From: Petrachloros mirabilis ULC683
GTDB lineage: Bacteria > Cyanobacteriota > Cyanobacteriia > Thermosynechococcales > Thermosynechococcaceae
Direction of reading: 5' to 3'
NCBI RefSeq assembly: GCF_009939295.1
Contig: NZ_WVIC01000032.1
Span: 1 to 49,700, forward strand
Length of the DNA: 49,700 nucleotides
In this document: positions 25,687 through 35,104 of the stretch, in pieces
Layout: each line of letters opens with the position of its first letter
How positions within the stretch are numbered: position 1 is the stretch's first letter
Translations under genes and position numbers: made by a program
Notes under the pieces: model-generated
The model's database searches: none
Seen by the model: only the letters and a program-made list of their open reading frames with translations
Told to the model about the DNA's origin: nothing

Positions 25687-26769
25687 ATGATGCCTCGTCC
25701 CACCCTCTACGTGGCCATTACCAATCATGGGTTTGGCCATGCCACCCGCACGGCTGCCCTGCTGGCTGAAATTCAACACCAATGTCCAGATATTTTGTTG
25801 ATTTTAGTCACTAGCGCCCCGCGCTGGTTGCTAGAGTCTTATTTGCCTGGAGATTTTATCTATCGTCCCCACACCCTGGATGTTGGTGTCATTCAGCCAG
25901 ATAGCCTCACCCTCAATCGGGAGGCCACCCGTCAAAAGCTGCAAGAAATTCGCGATCGCGAAGCGCAGATCATAGCTGCTGAAGTAGACTTCATTCGCCT
26001 GAATCGCGTGCAATTGGTGCTGGCAGACATTCCCCCCCTAGCCGCTAAAATTGCCCAGGCTGCTGGCGTTCCCTGCTGGATGGTCAGTAACTTTGGCTGG
26101 GATCTGATCTATAGGCAATGGGGGGAAGCGTTTGCCGACATCGTGAACTGGGTGCAAGACTGTTTTCAAAGCTGCGATCGCCTTTTTCGTTTACCCCTCC
26201 ATGAACCCATGGAAATCTTTGCCCAGATAACCGATGTCGGTCTCACGGGTGCTTCCCCTCGCTTTACCCCAGAGCAAATCAGGTCAAGCTTTTCTCTTCA
26301 TGTCGATCCTGCCCAGACGGTATTACTGACCTTTGGGGGGCTGGGGTTAGCTAAACTACCCTATGACCAACTGGCTCAATTCTCAGGCTGGCAGTTCATC
26401 ACCTTTGACCCCAAAGCCCCCGAAGTGCTGCCTAATCTGCTCAAAGTTCAAGATCGCGCCTATCGTCCGGTGGACTTTATGCCCCTGTGTGGTCGTGTTG
26501 TCAGTAAACCGGGCTATGGTACCTTTGCTGAAGCCCTCCGTCAGCAAACCCCAATTGTGACGCTCCCCAGAGACGGTTTTGCCGAAGCCCAGTACCTACT
26601 AGACGGCCTCAAAAAATATAGCACCCATCAGATCTTGCCCCCGGATGCTTTCACCACAGCTCCTTGGCAGTTTCTGCACCAGCCCTTGCAGCCTCCTCAG
26701 TCAGAACAGCCCCTAGGGACAGATGGCAACCAGACCATTGCCGCAGCTGTGATTGCAGCACTCACCTGA
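25687..26769 (+). CDS. GT-B fold glycosyltransferase-like protein
   Basis: 360 residues. The N-terminus YVAITNHGFGHATRTAALLA is the glycine/histidine loop of UDP-sugar transferases related to MGT/MurG and to the N-terminal domain of plant L-arabinokinase. The C-terminal domain has LLTFGGLG, a DFMPLCGRVVSKPGYGTFAE nucleotide-binding motif and EALRQQTPIVTLPRDGFAEA. It looks cytoplasmic or peripheral. Donor and acceptor sugars cannot be deduced. The initial codons are ATG ATG (25687, 25690). It is probably co-transcribed with the PAP/fibrillin gene. Confidence 0.8.
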   Translation: MMPRPTLYVAITNHGFGHATRTAALLAEIQHQCPDILLILVTSAPRWLLESYLPGDFIYRPHTLDVGVIQPDSLTLNREATRQKLQEIRDREAQIIAAEVDFIRLNRVQLVLADIPPLAAKIAQAAGVPCWMVSNFGWDLIYRQWGEAFADIVNWVQDCFQSCDRLFRLPLHEPMEIFAQITDVGLTGASPRFTPEQIRSSFSLHVDPAQTVLLTFGGLGLAKLPYDQLAQFSGWQFITFDPKAPEVLPNLLKVQDRAYRPVDFMPLCGRVVSKPGYGTFAEALRQQTPIVTLPRDGFAEAQYLLDGLKKYSTHQILPPDAFTTAPWQFLHQPLQPPQSEQPLGTDGNQTIAAAVIAALT

Positions 26770-26899
26770 AAACCTCAGCCCACCAAAAGCGTCAAAGCTC
26801 TCAACCCTAAGCAATTGTTACGTATTCCACGGCACACCTAAGACCTGCTTCACAATGAAAGGATAAAGGTGCAGATGTATTGAGTAGCGGAAACCCCCC

Positions 26900-27583
26900 A
26901 TGGCTTACGTTTGTGAATTTGGCTCAGGGCAAAGAGTCTACCTCGACAATCAGGGTACTCAAACCCTGGTGACGACCTATAGCGGCAGCCCCGGCCAGCA
27001 ACAGCAGTCCAGCAGCGGCTTTCAGACCGGAGCCTGGACAGCCCCACCGGAAGCCTATCACTCGTCCCAAGGGCTAACACTCAAGGTGAATACGAGCCAG
27101 GGTGCGCACTATATCCAGGTGCAAGGAGGCAGTATGCAGGTCGTCAGTAGTCAGGCTACGGGTGGCGCCCAGCAGATGCAAATGCATACCGCAGCCATGC
27201 CAACCTCCCCCACCATGCAGCCGATGCAGCCGATGCAACCGATGTCCTTTTCCAATCCCTCGTCAGAAACCCCTGCCCCCAAACCGTCTGGTTCCGAACC
27301 GATGCAACCGATGCAATCCATGCAGCCGATGCAGCCCATGGAACCGATGCAGCCGATGCGAATGGGCAACATGGAGATGAATCTCAACAATCCGATGGAA
27401 ATGCGGATGGGGAATATGCACATGCGCATGGGTGACTCCCCCCAAATGAACCAGCCCCCTCAGTCGCCCCCATCTCAGTCAGCCCAAGCTGCTCAAGCTA
27501 ACCGGCGCTTTTGCAGCCAGTGTGGTGCCGCAGTGGAACCAACCGATCGCTTCTGTGCGAGTTGTGGCCATCAGCTCCATTAG
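26900..27583 (+). CDS. Methionine-rich protein with C-terminal zinc ribbon
   Basis: 227 residues. Residues 1-85 form a beta-rich domain (MAYVCEFGSGQRVYLDNQGT then QTLVTTYSGSPGQQQQSS) that I believe is conserved in cyanobacteria. Residues about 88-180 are low complexity, with about 24 methionines in about 95 residues, mostly as MQP, MEP, RMGNM and MHMRM motifs. The end (residues 202-227) is a zinc ribbon with C205, C208, C219 and C222 (FCSQCG and FCASCG). No signal peptide, so it is probably cytoplasmic. Metal binding, possibly copper through the methionines, is inference. It converges on a small gene of the ilvB unit, 12 bp away. Confidence 0.75.
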   Translation: MAYVCEFGSGQRVYLDNQGTQTLVTTYSGSPGQQQQSSSGFQTGAWTAPPEAYHSSQGLTLKVNTSQGAHYIQVQGGSMQVVSSQATGGAQQMQMHTAAMPTSPTMQPMQPMQPMSFSNPSSETPAPKPSGSEPMQPMQSMQPMQPMEPMQPMRMGNMEMNLNNPMEMRMGNMHMRMGDSPQMNQPPQSPPSQSAQAAQANRRFCSQCGAAVEPTDRFCASCGHQLH

Positions 27584-27595
27584 GGCAGTGTCCTA

Positions 27596-28039
27596 TCAGG
27601 CCAGGTAAGGGGGGGGCTGGATTTGTTGTTGCACAAGCCGCTGTAGACCTTGACGGGGAACTTCTACTCCATTTTGAGGCTGATGGCTTTGCTCTTGAAA
27701 AATAATGCTATCAACCGCATCTAGTGCCAGCAGTTGAAAGAGTAGTTGAATGACGGGAACAGCAACCGCAACCAACCCTACCGTCTTGCTGGCTTGGGTG
27801 GCATCCACCAACTGGGCGTAGGCATAGATAACGGTCTTCTGTTGGGAAGGATCCTGGCGATGTTGGAGGGTGGTGATCTGCCAGTTTTGCTGTAGGGTTT
27901 GCAGAATATAGTACTGGGGAAATTTGAGTGTTTGCGCCACCTGCAACAGAGCAGGTGAAATTTTTAAGACGGCCTGGGGCGTTTGGCCGTCTTGGGGTGC
28001 TTCACGAATGAGAGTTTGAATTTGTGCCTGTAAATCCAT
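27596..28039 (-). CDS. Hypothetical protein co-transcribed with ilvB
   Basis: 147 residues. It starts MDLQAQIQTLIREAPQDGQT, with an alpha/beta-looking region (QAVLKISPALLQVAQTLKFP, then QYYILQTLQQNWQITTLQHR) and a hydrophobic stretch VGLVAVAVPVIQLLFQLLAL at about 85-105 that could be membrane-inserted. The C-terminus is glutamine/proline rich. I do not recognise a family. Its ATG is 3 bp after the ilvB stop, so translation is probably coupled. It is not the acetolactate synthase regulatory subunit: no ACT domain is visible. Confidence 0.65.
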   Translation of the reverse strand: MDLQAQIQTLIREAPQDGQTPQAVLKISPALLQVAQTLKFPQYYILQTLQQNWQITTLQHRQDPSQQKTVIYAYAQLVDATQASKTVGLVAVAVPVIQLLFQLLALDAVDSIIFQEQSHQPQNGVEVPRQGLQRLVQQQIQPPPYLA

Positions 28040-28042
28040 ACC

Positions 28043-29848
28043 CTAGAGCTTGGTTCCACATTCGGGGCAGAAATTATGGCTGGCGATGGTTTTAGCGCCG
28101 CAGTTGCTGCAATAAATGAGCTCAGCAGCTCGCTCTAGCTTTTCTTGCTCAGCCAAGCCCAACATCTGGGCATTACTCTTGCCTGGTGCCACCATGGGAT
28201 AGCAGTTTTCGTTGCGAGTCACATGGGCGTCCACAAGTACCGGGCCATCGTGGGCTAGCATTTCGGCAATCACTCCAGGCAGGTCGGTGCGATCGCGCAC
28301 CATCATGCCTTTGACGCCAAACGCCTCCGCCAGCTTCACAAAGTTAGGCATCCCCACTTCCATATTGGAGTGAGAATAGCGCTCACCATAGAATGCCTCC
28401 TGCCATTGGCGCACCATCCCCTGCCAGAAATTATTGATAATCACCGTTTTGAGATTGATCCCATACTGAGCCAGGGTTGCCAACTCTTGCAGGTTCATTT
28501 GGAAACTGGCATCCCCGCTGATACAAATCACGGGCTTTTCCCCAACGGCCACCTTTGCCCCCATGGCCGCGGGCAAGCCAAACCCCATGGTGCCCAATCC
28601 GGCACTAGAAATCCAGCGACGAGGCCCATTTTTGAGAAATTGAGCTGACCACATCTGGTGTTGACCCACATCGGTGGCGTAGTAGGCATCCGGGGCTTGC
28701 TTGCCGATCTCCACAATTACCTCTTGGGGCGATAGCTGTCCCATAGGGCAGGGTACCGTCAAGGGATAGTCTTGTCGCCAGCGCTGAATTCGGGTCAGCC
28801 ATTCTTGGGTGCAACTGGGGGTAGCTCCTGCTGCTCGGGCCAATGCCAGCAACTCAAGCAGCACGGGTCTGACGCTACCCACGATGGGCACCTCAGGGGC
28901 GCGATTTTTACCCACTTCAGCCGGATCAATATCAATGTGAATGACCTTGGCTCGGGATGCAAATTCATCTAGCTTACCCGTGACCCGGTCATCAAAGCGC
29001 GCACCCACCGCAATTAACAAATCGCACTCACTCACGGCAAAATTGGCGTAAGCCGTACCGTGCATACCTAGCATCCCCAGAGCCAGGGGATGATATTCAT
29101 CAAAAGCCCCTTTGCCCATTAAGGTCGTGGTGACTGGAATCTCGAACCACTCAGCCAATACCTTTAATTCTTCATGGGCTCCTGCTGTGACGGCACCACC
29201 GCCCACGTACAGCAACGGAGACTGGGCAGCTTGAATCAAGGAAAGCGCCTGCTGAATTTGGCGGGGGTTTCCCTTGACTGTGGGTTTGTAGCCTAGCAGG
29301 CGAATGTCCCCTGGTTCAACAGGGCTGTAGTCAAATTCTTCTAGCCCTACATCCTTGGGCACGTCAATCAGCACCGGGCCAGGCCGACCCGTACTGGCAA
29401 TGTAGAAGGCTTCGGCCACAGTTCGAGCCATGTCTTGGGGGCTGCGCACGACGTAAGAGTGCTTGACAATCGGCAGGGTAATGCCAAAAATGTCAGTTTC
29501 TTGAAAGGCGTCACTGCCAATGGCCGCTCGGGATACCTGCCCTGTAATCACCACCATGGGGATAGAGTCCATGTGGGCGGTAGCAATCCCTGTGACCAGA
29601 TTGGTGGCTCCAGGGCCGGAGGTGCCAAAGCAAACGCCCACCTCACCGGTGGCTCGGGCATAGCCATCGGCAGCATGAGCGGCTCCTTGTTCGTGGCGTA
29701 CCAGAATATGCTGGATCCCGCCTTGGGCTTCAGCTCGATACAGTTCATCATAAATTGGCAGAATTGCCCCACCTGGGTAGCCGAAAAGATGCTTGACCCC
29801 ATGGCGTTTCAAGCTATCAATTAAGGCAAAAGCTCCGGTTGCACGCAC
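28043..29848 (-). CDS. ilvB: Acetolactate synthase large subunit with C-terminal zinc ribbon
   Basis: 601 residues. Catalyses the first step of valine/leucine/isoleucine synthesis (acetolactate from pyruvate) with ThDP, FAD and Mg2+. Seen: catalytic Glu53 in [14 protein letters not shown], the ThDP loop GDASF at 445-449 (GDGSF in most homologues), [11 protein letters not shown], and Trp482 in MVRQWQE of the herbicide-binding site. The last 25 residues hold a treble-clef-like zinc ribbon, CSNCG (C580, C583) and CPECG (C594, C597), which is absent from E. coli and plant enzymes. A small gene follows by 3 bp. Confidence 0.95.
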   Translation of the reverse strand: MRATGAFALIDSLKRHGVKHLFGYPGGAILPIYDELYRAEAQGGIQHILVRHEQGAAHAADGYARATGEVGVCFGTSGPGATNLVTGIATAHMDSIPMVVITGQVSRAAIGSDAFQETDIFGITLPIVKHSYVVRSPQDMARTVAEAFYIASTGRPGPVLIDVPKDVGLEEFDYSPVEPGDIRLLGYKPTVKGNPRQIQQALSLIQAAQSPLLYVGGGAVTAGAHEELKVLAEWFEIPVTTTLMGKGAFDEYHPLALGMLGMHGTAYANFAVSECDLLIAVGARFDDRVTGKLDEFASRAKVIHIDIDPAEVGKNRAPEVPIVGSVRPVLLELLALARAAGATPSCTQEWLTRIQRWRQDYPLTVPCPMGQLSPQEVIVEIGKQAPDAYYATDVGQHQMWSAQFLKNGPRRWISSAGLGTMGFGLPAAMGAKVAVGEKPVICISGDASFQMNLQELATLAQYGINLKTVIINNFWQGMVRQWQEAFYGERYSHSNMEVGMPNFVKLAEAFGVKGMMVRDRTDLPGVIAEMLAHDGPVLVDAHVTRNENCYPMVAPGKSNAQMLGLAEQEKLERAAELIYCSNCGAKTIASHNFCPECGTKL

Positions 29849-29905
29849 GGCAGACCTCTCAGACCGACACCCGTTGGATACAGAAACTGACGGAAAATCG
29901 CAAAC

Positions 29906-30036
29906 TATAGCAATCCTAAATGATTTGTGAATTTATAGATCTGGCATGACCCTTTGTTCCCCTGGGTAAGAGGAAGTGGCGACAGCCGGGGGGCATGGAG
30001 GGTACTTGTATTCACAATTGATTCAGGATGACCCTA
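29906..30036. mobile_element. MITE-like element upstream of ilvB
   Basis: Two inverted ends about 27 bp long, TATAGCAATCCTAAATGATT (from 29906) and ATTGATTCAGGATGACCCTA (through 30036), match each other with roughly 80 percent identity in reverse complement. They flank about 75 bp without a gene. This terminal motif, TAGGATTGCTATA, is one I associate with short non-autonomous elements in cyanobacteria. It lies in the 347-bp gap between ilvB and the MFS gene and may contribute promoter sequence. Confidence 0.55.
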
Positions 30037-30195
30037 TTTCCGCAATTAGTCTTTTAGTGTAATCCTTGATACGAAGCTCTGTCGAGACAAATTTTGGGAT
30101 GCGCTGCCTTGGATCTACCTAATCTCGTGGGATCAGCCCGTTGGGTGTTAACAAACATTGACTTCCTATACCCTGGTTCCGGACATCGACTGGCG

Positions 30196-31446
30196 CTAGG
30201 CAGCTTTTTTTAGGGCTTGTCGGGTGCTGCGCCAAGCCCATGTCCCGGACAGGATCACAATTAACCCCATGGAAACCAGCACGGTTCGCAAGCCGATGGT
30301 GTCGGCCAACAGACCCGCGATCGCTAGGGGTAAACTCAGGGCGATGTTGACCATGTTGTTTTGAAATCCGAATACTTTACCGCGCACGTCAGAGGGAGTC
30401 TCTCGCTGAATCAAGGTTTGCATGGGGACACCCACTAAGGCCGCCCCCCAGCCCAGCAACACACTTAAGAGCAGCCCCAGCCAGAGTTGCTCCACGAAGG
30501 AGAACCACAACAAAACAATTCCCATAATCACAAAGCCCACCAGGGATAGGGGCCAATGACTGAGCCGATCGCCCCATTGCCCTAGAAAAGCCGCCCCTAG
30601 AATTAGACCCACCCCGGCTGCGGCCAGTAGAAATCCAAACTGTTCGGGTCTCAGGCCAATTTCTTCGGCTAGGCCAATAGTCAGCACTGCTAATGCCGCA
30701 AACACACAGTAAAGCACGGTCAGTTGTACCATGGCATTACTAATCAGGCGGTTGCTCTGAAGGTATTTGAACCCTAACTGCAAATCTTGCCAGGGATGGA
30801 GCGAGACGGTATGGGCTCTGGCCTGTTCGGTCATGGGTAAAAGCATGAGCACCATGGCTGCGGCGACATAAATTCCCCCGACCAGCAGTTCACGATTATA
30901 CTGGCCGACCCAGCTATTGGCCCAACTGAGTAGGGGCTCCCCAATGGCAAACCCAACGACCAGTGACCCCATCATGGTGGTGGTAAACAAGGCGTTGGCG
31001 GTCATCAGGTTTTGGGGTTTCACCAAGATGGAAATGGCAGACTGCTCGGCTGGCGCAAAAAACTGGGTCAGAATGGATTCTAAAAAGGCGATTAGCAGCA
31101 GTAGGGCAAAGGCACGAGGTAACAGGGGAATCATCAGCACCAAGAGCCCCCGACCCAAGTTTGTGATCCAAAGGATCTGTTTTTTAGACCAGCGATCGAC
31201 AAAAATGCCAGCCGCAGACCCAAACAGCACTGCGGGAAGGGTGTTGGCAATCATGACCGCTGAGCGCATGGAATTGGCAAACACTTGGGGGGTGGGATAA
31301 TTGACCACCAGGGCAATCAAGAGGACAAAAAAGATTTTGTCCCCGATCTGCGAAATAATTTGTCCGCTCCATAGGGTGACGAAGGCTCGATTCTGCATCA
31401 AGCCTCGAAAGCCGTCGCTGGCGGGGTGCTGCTCTAGATGAGACAT
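30196..31446 (-). CDS. Major facilitator superfamily transporter
   Basis: 416 residues from ATG 31446 (MSHLEQHPASDGFRGLMQNR); an upstream extension to 31560 is possible but not family-like. Twelve hydrophobic helices are predicted, with the MFS loop DRWSKKQILWITNLGRG between helices 2 and 3 and RETPSDVRGKVFGFQNNMVN between 8 and 9 or so. This subgroup (MFS_3, enterobactin exporter-like) often exports small molecules or drugs. No biosynthetic genes are adjacent and the substrate is unknown. The last bases encode KKAA, with a T-rich hairpin-free 3' side. Confidence 0.88.
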   Translation of the reverse strand: MSHLEQHPASDGFRGLMQNRAFVTLWSGQIISQIGDKIFFVLLIALVVNYPTPQVFANSMRSAVMIANTLPAVLFGSAAGIFVDRWSKKQILWITNLGRGLLVLMIPLLPRAFALLLLIAFLESILTQFFAPAEQSAISILVKPQNLMTANALFTTTMMGSLVVGFAIGEPLLSWANSWVGQYNRELLVGGIYVAAAMVLMLLPMTEQARAHTVSLHPWQDLQLGFKYLQSNRLISNAMVQLTVLYCVFAALAVLTIGLAEEIGLRPEQFGFLLAAAGVGLILGAAFLGQWGDRLSHWPLSLVGFVIMGIVLLWFSFVEQLWLGLLLSVLLGWGAALVGVPMQTLIQRETPSDVRGKVFGFQNNMVNIALSLPLAIAGLLADTIGLRTVLVSMGLIVILSGTWAWRSTRQALKKAA

Positions 31447-31572
31447 AAACTCAGATTGAGCTGTATTAAAATGAGCGTCTTGAACCCAGATCACACCGAA
31501 GAATGACCACAGCCAGTATCTCATAAGACTTTGTAGCGCAGCCCTCCAAAGCCCACTCAAGTAAAAAACTCA

Positions 31573-31725
31573 GAGGCCGTCTGAAAAGCCTAATTCATCC
31601 CTGCATTAGCCCCCCCGACCCCCCAAAATTGGGGGGAGAAAGCCAAAAACTCTGCTCATTCCCCCCCAATTTTGGGGGGCTAGGGGGGCAAGTGCAAGGT
31701 CTAAGCAACTTCTCAGACAAGCTCT
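31573..31725. repeat. Palindromic intergenic element, copy 4
   Basis: About 153 bp between the MFS gene and lrtA/hpf. Arms: GACCCCCCAAAATTGGGGGG and CCCCCCAATTTTGGGGGG around AGAAAGCCAAAAACTCTGC, with outer GCATTAGCCCCCCC and GGCTAGGGGGGCAAGTGC. The ends GAGGCCGTCTGAAAAG and CTTCTCAGACAAGCTCTC are imperfect inverses. The left end matches the right end of copy 5 almost perfectly in reverse complement. Confidence 0.85.
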
Positions 31726-31827
31726 CAGGAAAGCCGTAATGCTTCCCTGAGCCAAAAATGGAGGGAAGATAGACTCAAACTTGTCTAGTGCTTCCCTCAA
31801 ACGAGGGGTTTAGGTGGCTGGGTTGAT

Positions 31828-32469
31828 TTAGCTTTGCCCGGTGGAGACAGGCTTCGAGGTGGTGTTTGATTGGGCAGTTTCATGACCATTCAAGGTGGCG
31901 TTGCGCGGCTGAATCACGCCATAGCCGCCGTGATTGCGCTCATAGATGACGTTGATTTGCCCCGTTTCTACGTTGTTGAAGACGTAGAAGTCATGATCAA
32001 CCAAGTCTAACTGCTCTAGGGCATCGCGAATGGTCATCGGCGGCATGGCGAAGTACTTACAACGCACCACATCTTCGGGCAGTTCGGGGGCGCGGTTGGC
32101 GGTCAAATCACCCACCAAGGGTTGGGTCTCTTGTTCTGTGGGTGCGCTAAGAGGACGGTTTACAGGCTTGCTTTGGCGCTTTTCCTTATATTTGCGGAGC
32201 TGTCGGGCAATTTTGTCGGCAACTAGGTCAATGCTTGCGTAGAGGTTCTCGCTGCTCTCTTCGGCTCGAATCACCGAACCATTGACAAATAAGGTGACTT
32301 CTGCGGTTTGATTGGTGGTAATGCGGGGGTTGCGGGCGACCGAAAGATGCACGTCGATTTCGGTCGTTAGGTTTTGGTAATGATTGGCAGCTTTTTCGAT
32401 TTTCTGATGTACATACTCACGAATGGCGTCCGTAATTTCAATGTTGCGACCATGAATCACAAGCTTCAT
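31828..32469 (-). CDS. hpf: Ribosome hibernation promoting factor, long form (LrtA)
   Basis: 213 residues, the long HPF type. Residues 1-100 are the ribosome-binding domain ([20 protein letters not shown], then [20 protein letters not shown]). A linker precedes the C-terminal dimerisation domain (about 135-195, [20 protein letters not shown] then [20 protein letters not shown]). It pairs 70S ribosomes into 100S dimers in the dark or stationary phase. In cyanobacteria the gene is called lrtA because its mRNA accumulates in darkness, controlled by a leader. A 146-bp divergent region with lipB should hold the promoter. Confidence 0.95.
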   Translation of the reverse strand: MKLVIHGRNIEITDAIREYVHQKIEKAANHYQNLTTEIDVHLSVARNPRITTNQTAEVTLFVNGSVIRAEESSENLYASIDLVADKIARQLRKYKEKRQSKPVNRPLSAPTEQETQPLVGDLTANRAPELPEDVVRCKYFAMPPMTIRDALEQLDLVDHDFYVFNNVETGQINVIYERNHGGYGVIQPRNATLNGHETAQSNTTSKPVSTGQS

Positions 32470-32615
32470 ACGGTTTGCCTCCCCTTAATCCAATGTTACT
32501 TTCACCCTAGCACCTTGTATCCCTCACGACAGCGGCCTAAAGATTGTCTTTAATATGTGTAGCATCCTTTCACGATTCTTAAACGCTTTTGAGTTGTTTT
32601 TCTGGGTAATTTCGC

Positions 32616-33338
32616 TTGTTTTTGCCAGAATATGCTGCTAATGAACCTGAAAATTTATGCCCTCGTCCCTGTGATCTCTGGAACTGGGGAGTGACGCCCT
32701 ATGCAGTGGCGTGGCAATGGCAGCAACAGCAGTTGCGCGATCGCATCTCCAATCCTGAGTTACCGGATGCGCTGTTGCTCGTTGAGCACCCCCCGGTCTA
32801 TACCCTAGGACAGGGGGCAGATGCAGCCTATCTGCGATTTGATCCAGCTCAGTCTCCTTGGGAGGTGCATCGGGTTGAGCGCGGGGGCGAAGTGACCTAT
32901 CACTATCCCGGCCAGGTGGTGGGTTACCCAATCTTAAATTTGCGGCGGTATCGACCGGATTTGCACTGGTATCTGCGCCAGCTTGAGGAAGTGGTGATTC
33001 GCACCCTGGCCAATCTGGGTCTTGCTGGGGAACGGATTGCCGGACTCACTGGCGTTTGGGTTGACGGGTATAAGGTGGCTGCGATGGGGATAAAGGTGAG
33101 CCGCTGGATTACCATGCATGGCTTTGCCTTAAATGTCTGGCCTGATCCCGAGGGGTTTGCCCGAATTGTGCCCTGTGGGCTGGAAGGGCAACCCGTGGGC
33201 TGGGTGGCGCAGTGGCAACCGGAGGTAAGTTTGGCAAGGGTGCGATCGCACCTCAAGCACCACTTTGCCGCCGTCTTTGGAGTCACCTGGACAGAGACAG
33301 CGACGGTGGGTTCAGCCCCATGGCAATCACCTGAGTAA
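32616..33338 (+). CDS. lipB: Octanoyltransferase LipB
   Basis: 240 residues, from TTG 32616 as no in-frame ATG occurs earlier in the conserved part. Transfers octanoyl from acyl carrier protein to lipoyl domains. The [12 protein letters not shown] motif is at 89-100, YKVAAMGIK includes the active-site lysine at 153, and the catalytic Cys187 lies in [13 protein letters not shown]-like [11 protein letters not shown] is also present. It is divergent from lrtA/hpf. The exact start is uncertain: TTG 32622 is equally possible. Confidence 0.93.
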   Translation: MFLPEYAANEPENLCPRPCDLWNWGVTPYAVAWQWQQQQLRDRISNPELPDALLLVEHPPVYTLGQGADAAYLRFDPAQSPWEVHRVERGGEVTYHYPGQVVGYPILNLRRYRPDLHWYLRQLEEVVIRTLANLGLAGERIAGLTGVWVDGYKVAAMGIKVSRWITMHGFALNVWPDPEGFARIVPCGLEGQPVGWVAQWQPEVSLARVRSHLKHHFAAVFGVTWTETATVGSAPWQSPE

Positions 33339-33351
33339 TCACCATGGGGCT
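33314..33351 (+). terminator. Hairpin across the lipB stop codon
   Basis: Exact 10-bp arms AGCCCCATGG (33314-33323) and CCATGGGGCT (33342-33351) with an 18-nt loop that includes the TAA stop of lipB. No T run follows, so a role in termination is uncertain; the position could also protect the mRNA 3' end. Confidence 0.45.
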
Positions 33352-33373
33352 TGGGGTCAGGGGAGGCGAGGGG

Positions 33374-33700
33374 CTAAAACCCTGAATGGGTATCAACCGC
33401 TGGCCCATTTAGCCCCCCTAGACTGGGGTTGATCTGTTGGACTTGAAGGCGCTGATTCTGGACTCGGGGCTGAATCTGCTTATCTAACTGGAGGCTATGG
33501 GGTGGGCAAGATAAGCATACCGGGTCAGGAATCGGCTTAATGGGACCTACTGGGGTTTTGCGTAGGGGAAAGCCCAGTGGGCTGTTACAAGCCTCTGGGT
33601 AATCTGGATGAGGGGTACAGGCTTGAGCTGGGGTGCTAGCCAGAATCGGGACACTGATCAGGCCCAGCAGACCGAAAAAGCACAAGTGAGAGAGTTTCAT
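33374..33700 (-). CDS. Small secreted cysteine-containing protein
   Basis: 108 residues. An N-terminal signal peptide (residues about 1-27, ending TPAQA) is followed by a mature part with four cysteines (28, 38, 62, 65; CTPHPDYPEACNSP and VCLSCPP) and proline-rich spacing. The C-terminal half (RVQNQRLQVQQINPSLGGLN) has low complexity. The cysteines could form disulfides in the periplasm. I do not recognise a family. The start ATG lies 123 bp from the ABC ATPase gene on the same strand. Confidence 0.6.
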   Translation of the reverse strand: MKLSHLCFFGLLGLISVPILASTPAQACTPHPDYPEACNSPLGFPLRKTPVGPIKPIPDPVCLSCPPHSLQLDKQIQPRVQNQRLQVQQINPSLGGLNGPAVDTHSGF

Positions 33701-33823
33701 CAGACCGCTCCTATAAGCTGAATAGATGCACTATCACAGCTTTGGCGACGGGAAGCAGTGATTTCTCTCCTTTTGCATCCGTGATGATTTTGCAAAAATT
33801 GAGTGTCTGAGATCAACGAGTGG

Positions 33824-35104
33824 CTAGGGAGAAGTTGGCACAGAAGTCCGCAGGGGTTGTAGCGCTTCTCCTGTCTGGGGGTCAAATAAATGAATCGTCT
33901 CAGGATTCAGCGACAGCCCCAAAGGATCGGCGATGGAGACGCGCAACGTGGGGGCAACCCGAATATTGAATCGAGGGGCAGGCTCGTCTAGATCGGCCAA
34001 GGCAACGGTTACATAGGTTTCGTGCCCTAGGGCCTCAATGAGTTCAACTTGTACCCTTAGGTGGCGCTCAGACTCAGCCACTACCTGAACATGCTCGGGA
34101 CGCACACCTAGGGTGAGGCTCTGTCCCTGATAGGGGGCTAAAACCTGATGCCAACCTTCAGCCAAGCAGAGTTGAAAGTGGGGGTGCCATAAGACCCTGG
34201 GACTTTTGACCTGGACGGTGAGGAAATTCATCGGTGGGGAGCCAATAAAGGCAGCCACAAATTGGTTGGCTGGACGGTCATACAGCTCCAGCGGAGCAGC
34301 AATCTGCTGAATTTGCCCGCCATTCATCACGGCAATGCGATCGCCCATGGTCATGGCTTCAGTTTGGTCGTGGGTGACATAGATAGTCGTTGTCCCTAAC
34401 TGTCGCTGGAGTTTGACAATCTGGGCGCGAGTCTGCGATCGCAGCTTGGCATCCAAATTCGAGAGCGGCTCATCCATCAAAAATACCTGGGGATTGCGGG
34501 CCATGGCTCGTCCCAGAGCCACTCGCTGCTTTTGCCCCCCCGAGAGTTGCTTGGGCAGCCGCCCCAGCAGAGGCTCTAACTCCAGCATTTGAGCCACCTC
34601 GCTGACCCGTTGGGCAATCCGGCGCTCCTGCACCGACTGATAGCGCATAGCTTTGGGGAAGGGACGGGTGACAGCCACCTCTAGCGCAGCCAACTGCCGT
34701 TGCAGGCGCTGCACTGGTGACTCGAAACCAGACTGGGTTCGCCGCAGCCCAAAGGCGAGATTGTCGTAGACCGTCATGTGTGGATACAGCGCATAGCTTT
34801 GGAAAACCATGGCGCAGTCCCTTGCCTTAGGAGGCAAGTCATTGACCTTGCGATCGCCCACCCAAATATTGCCACCCGTCAGAGTTTCCAAGCCCGCAAT
34901 CAGCCGCAGCAGCGTACTTTTGCCACAGCCCGAAGGCCCCACCAAAACCATAAATTCGCCATCGGCAATGGTGAGATTGATGCGGCGCAGCACACTGGCC
35001 GACTGAGCCGTAGCCCCCAGCTTCTCATCTTCATCGGCTTGGCGTGATTGAGACTGCTGAGCCGGAAAACTCTTGTATATGTCTTCTAAAACAACCTGAG
35101 CCAC
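33824..35104 (-). CDS. Orphan sugar-type ABC ATPase (MalK/UgpC-like)
   Basis: 426 residues. Walker A GPSGCGKST is at 56-64, the Q-loop FQSYALYPHMTVYDNLAFGL at 101-120, signature LSGGQKQRVALGRAMA at 187-202, Walker B LMDEPLSNLDA at 209-219, and the C-terminal regulatory (TOBE) domain at about 290-410. Two insertions are unusual for MalK: about 20 residues (17-37, QSQSRQADEDEKLGATAQSA) before the first Walker motif, and about 30 residues (123-160, basic) before the signature. No permease or binding-protein genes are nearby, so partners are encoded elsewhere. Confidence 0.88.
   Translation of the reverse strand: MAQVVLEDIYKSFPAQQSQSRQADEDEKLGATAQSASVLRRINLTIADGEFMVLVGPSGCGKSTLLRLIAGLETLTGGNIWVGDRKVNDLPPKARDCAMVFQSYALYPHMTVYDNLAFGLRRTQSGFESPVQRLQRQLAALEVAVTRPFPKAMRYQSVQERRIAQRVSEVAQMLELEPLLGRLPKQLSGGQKQRVALGRAMARNPQVFLMDEPLSNLDAKLRSQTRAQIVKLQRQLGTTTIYVTHDQTEAMTMGDRIAVMNGGQIQQIAAPLELYDRPANQFVAAFIGSPPMNFLTVQVKSPRVLWHPHFQLCLAEGWHQVLAPYQGQSLTLGVRPEHVQVVAESERHLRVQVELIEALGHETYVTVALADLDEPAPRFNIRVAPTLRVSIADPLGLSLNPETIHLFDPQTGEALQPLRTSVPTSP

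Noticed and set aside
31447-31560. N-terminal extension of the MFS transporter to 31560
   Set aside because: The extra 38 residues do not match MFS N-termini; ATG 31446 gives the normal short cytoplasmic lead.
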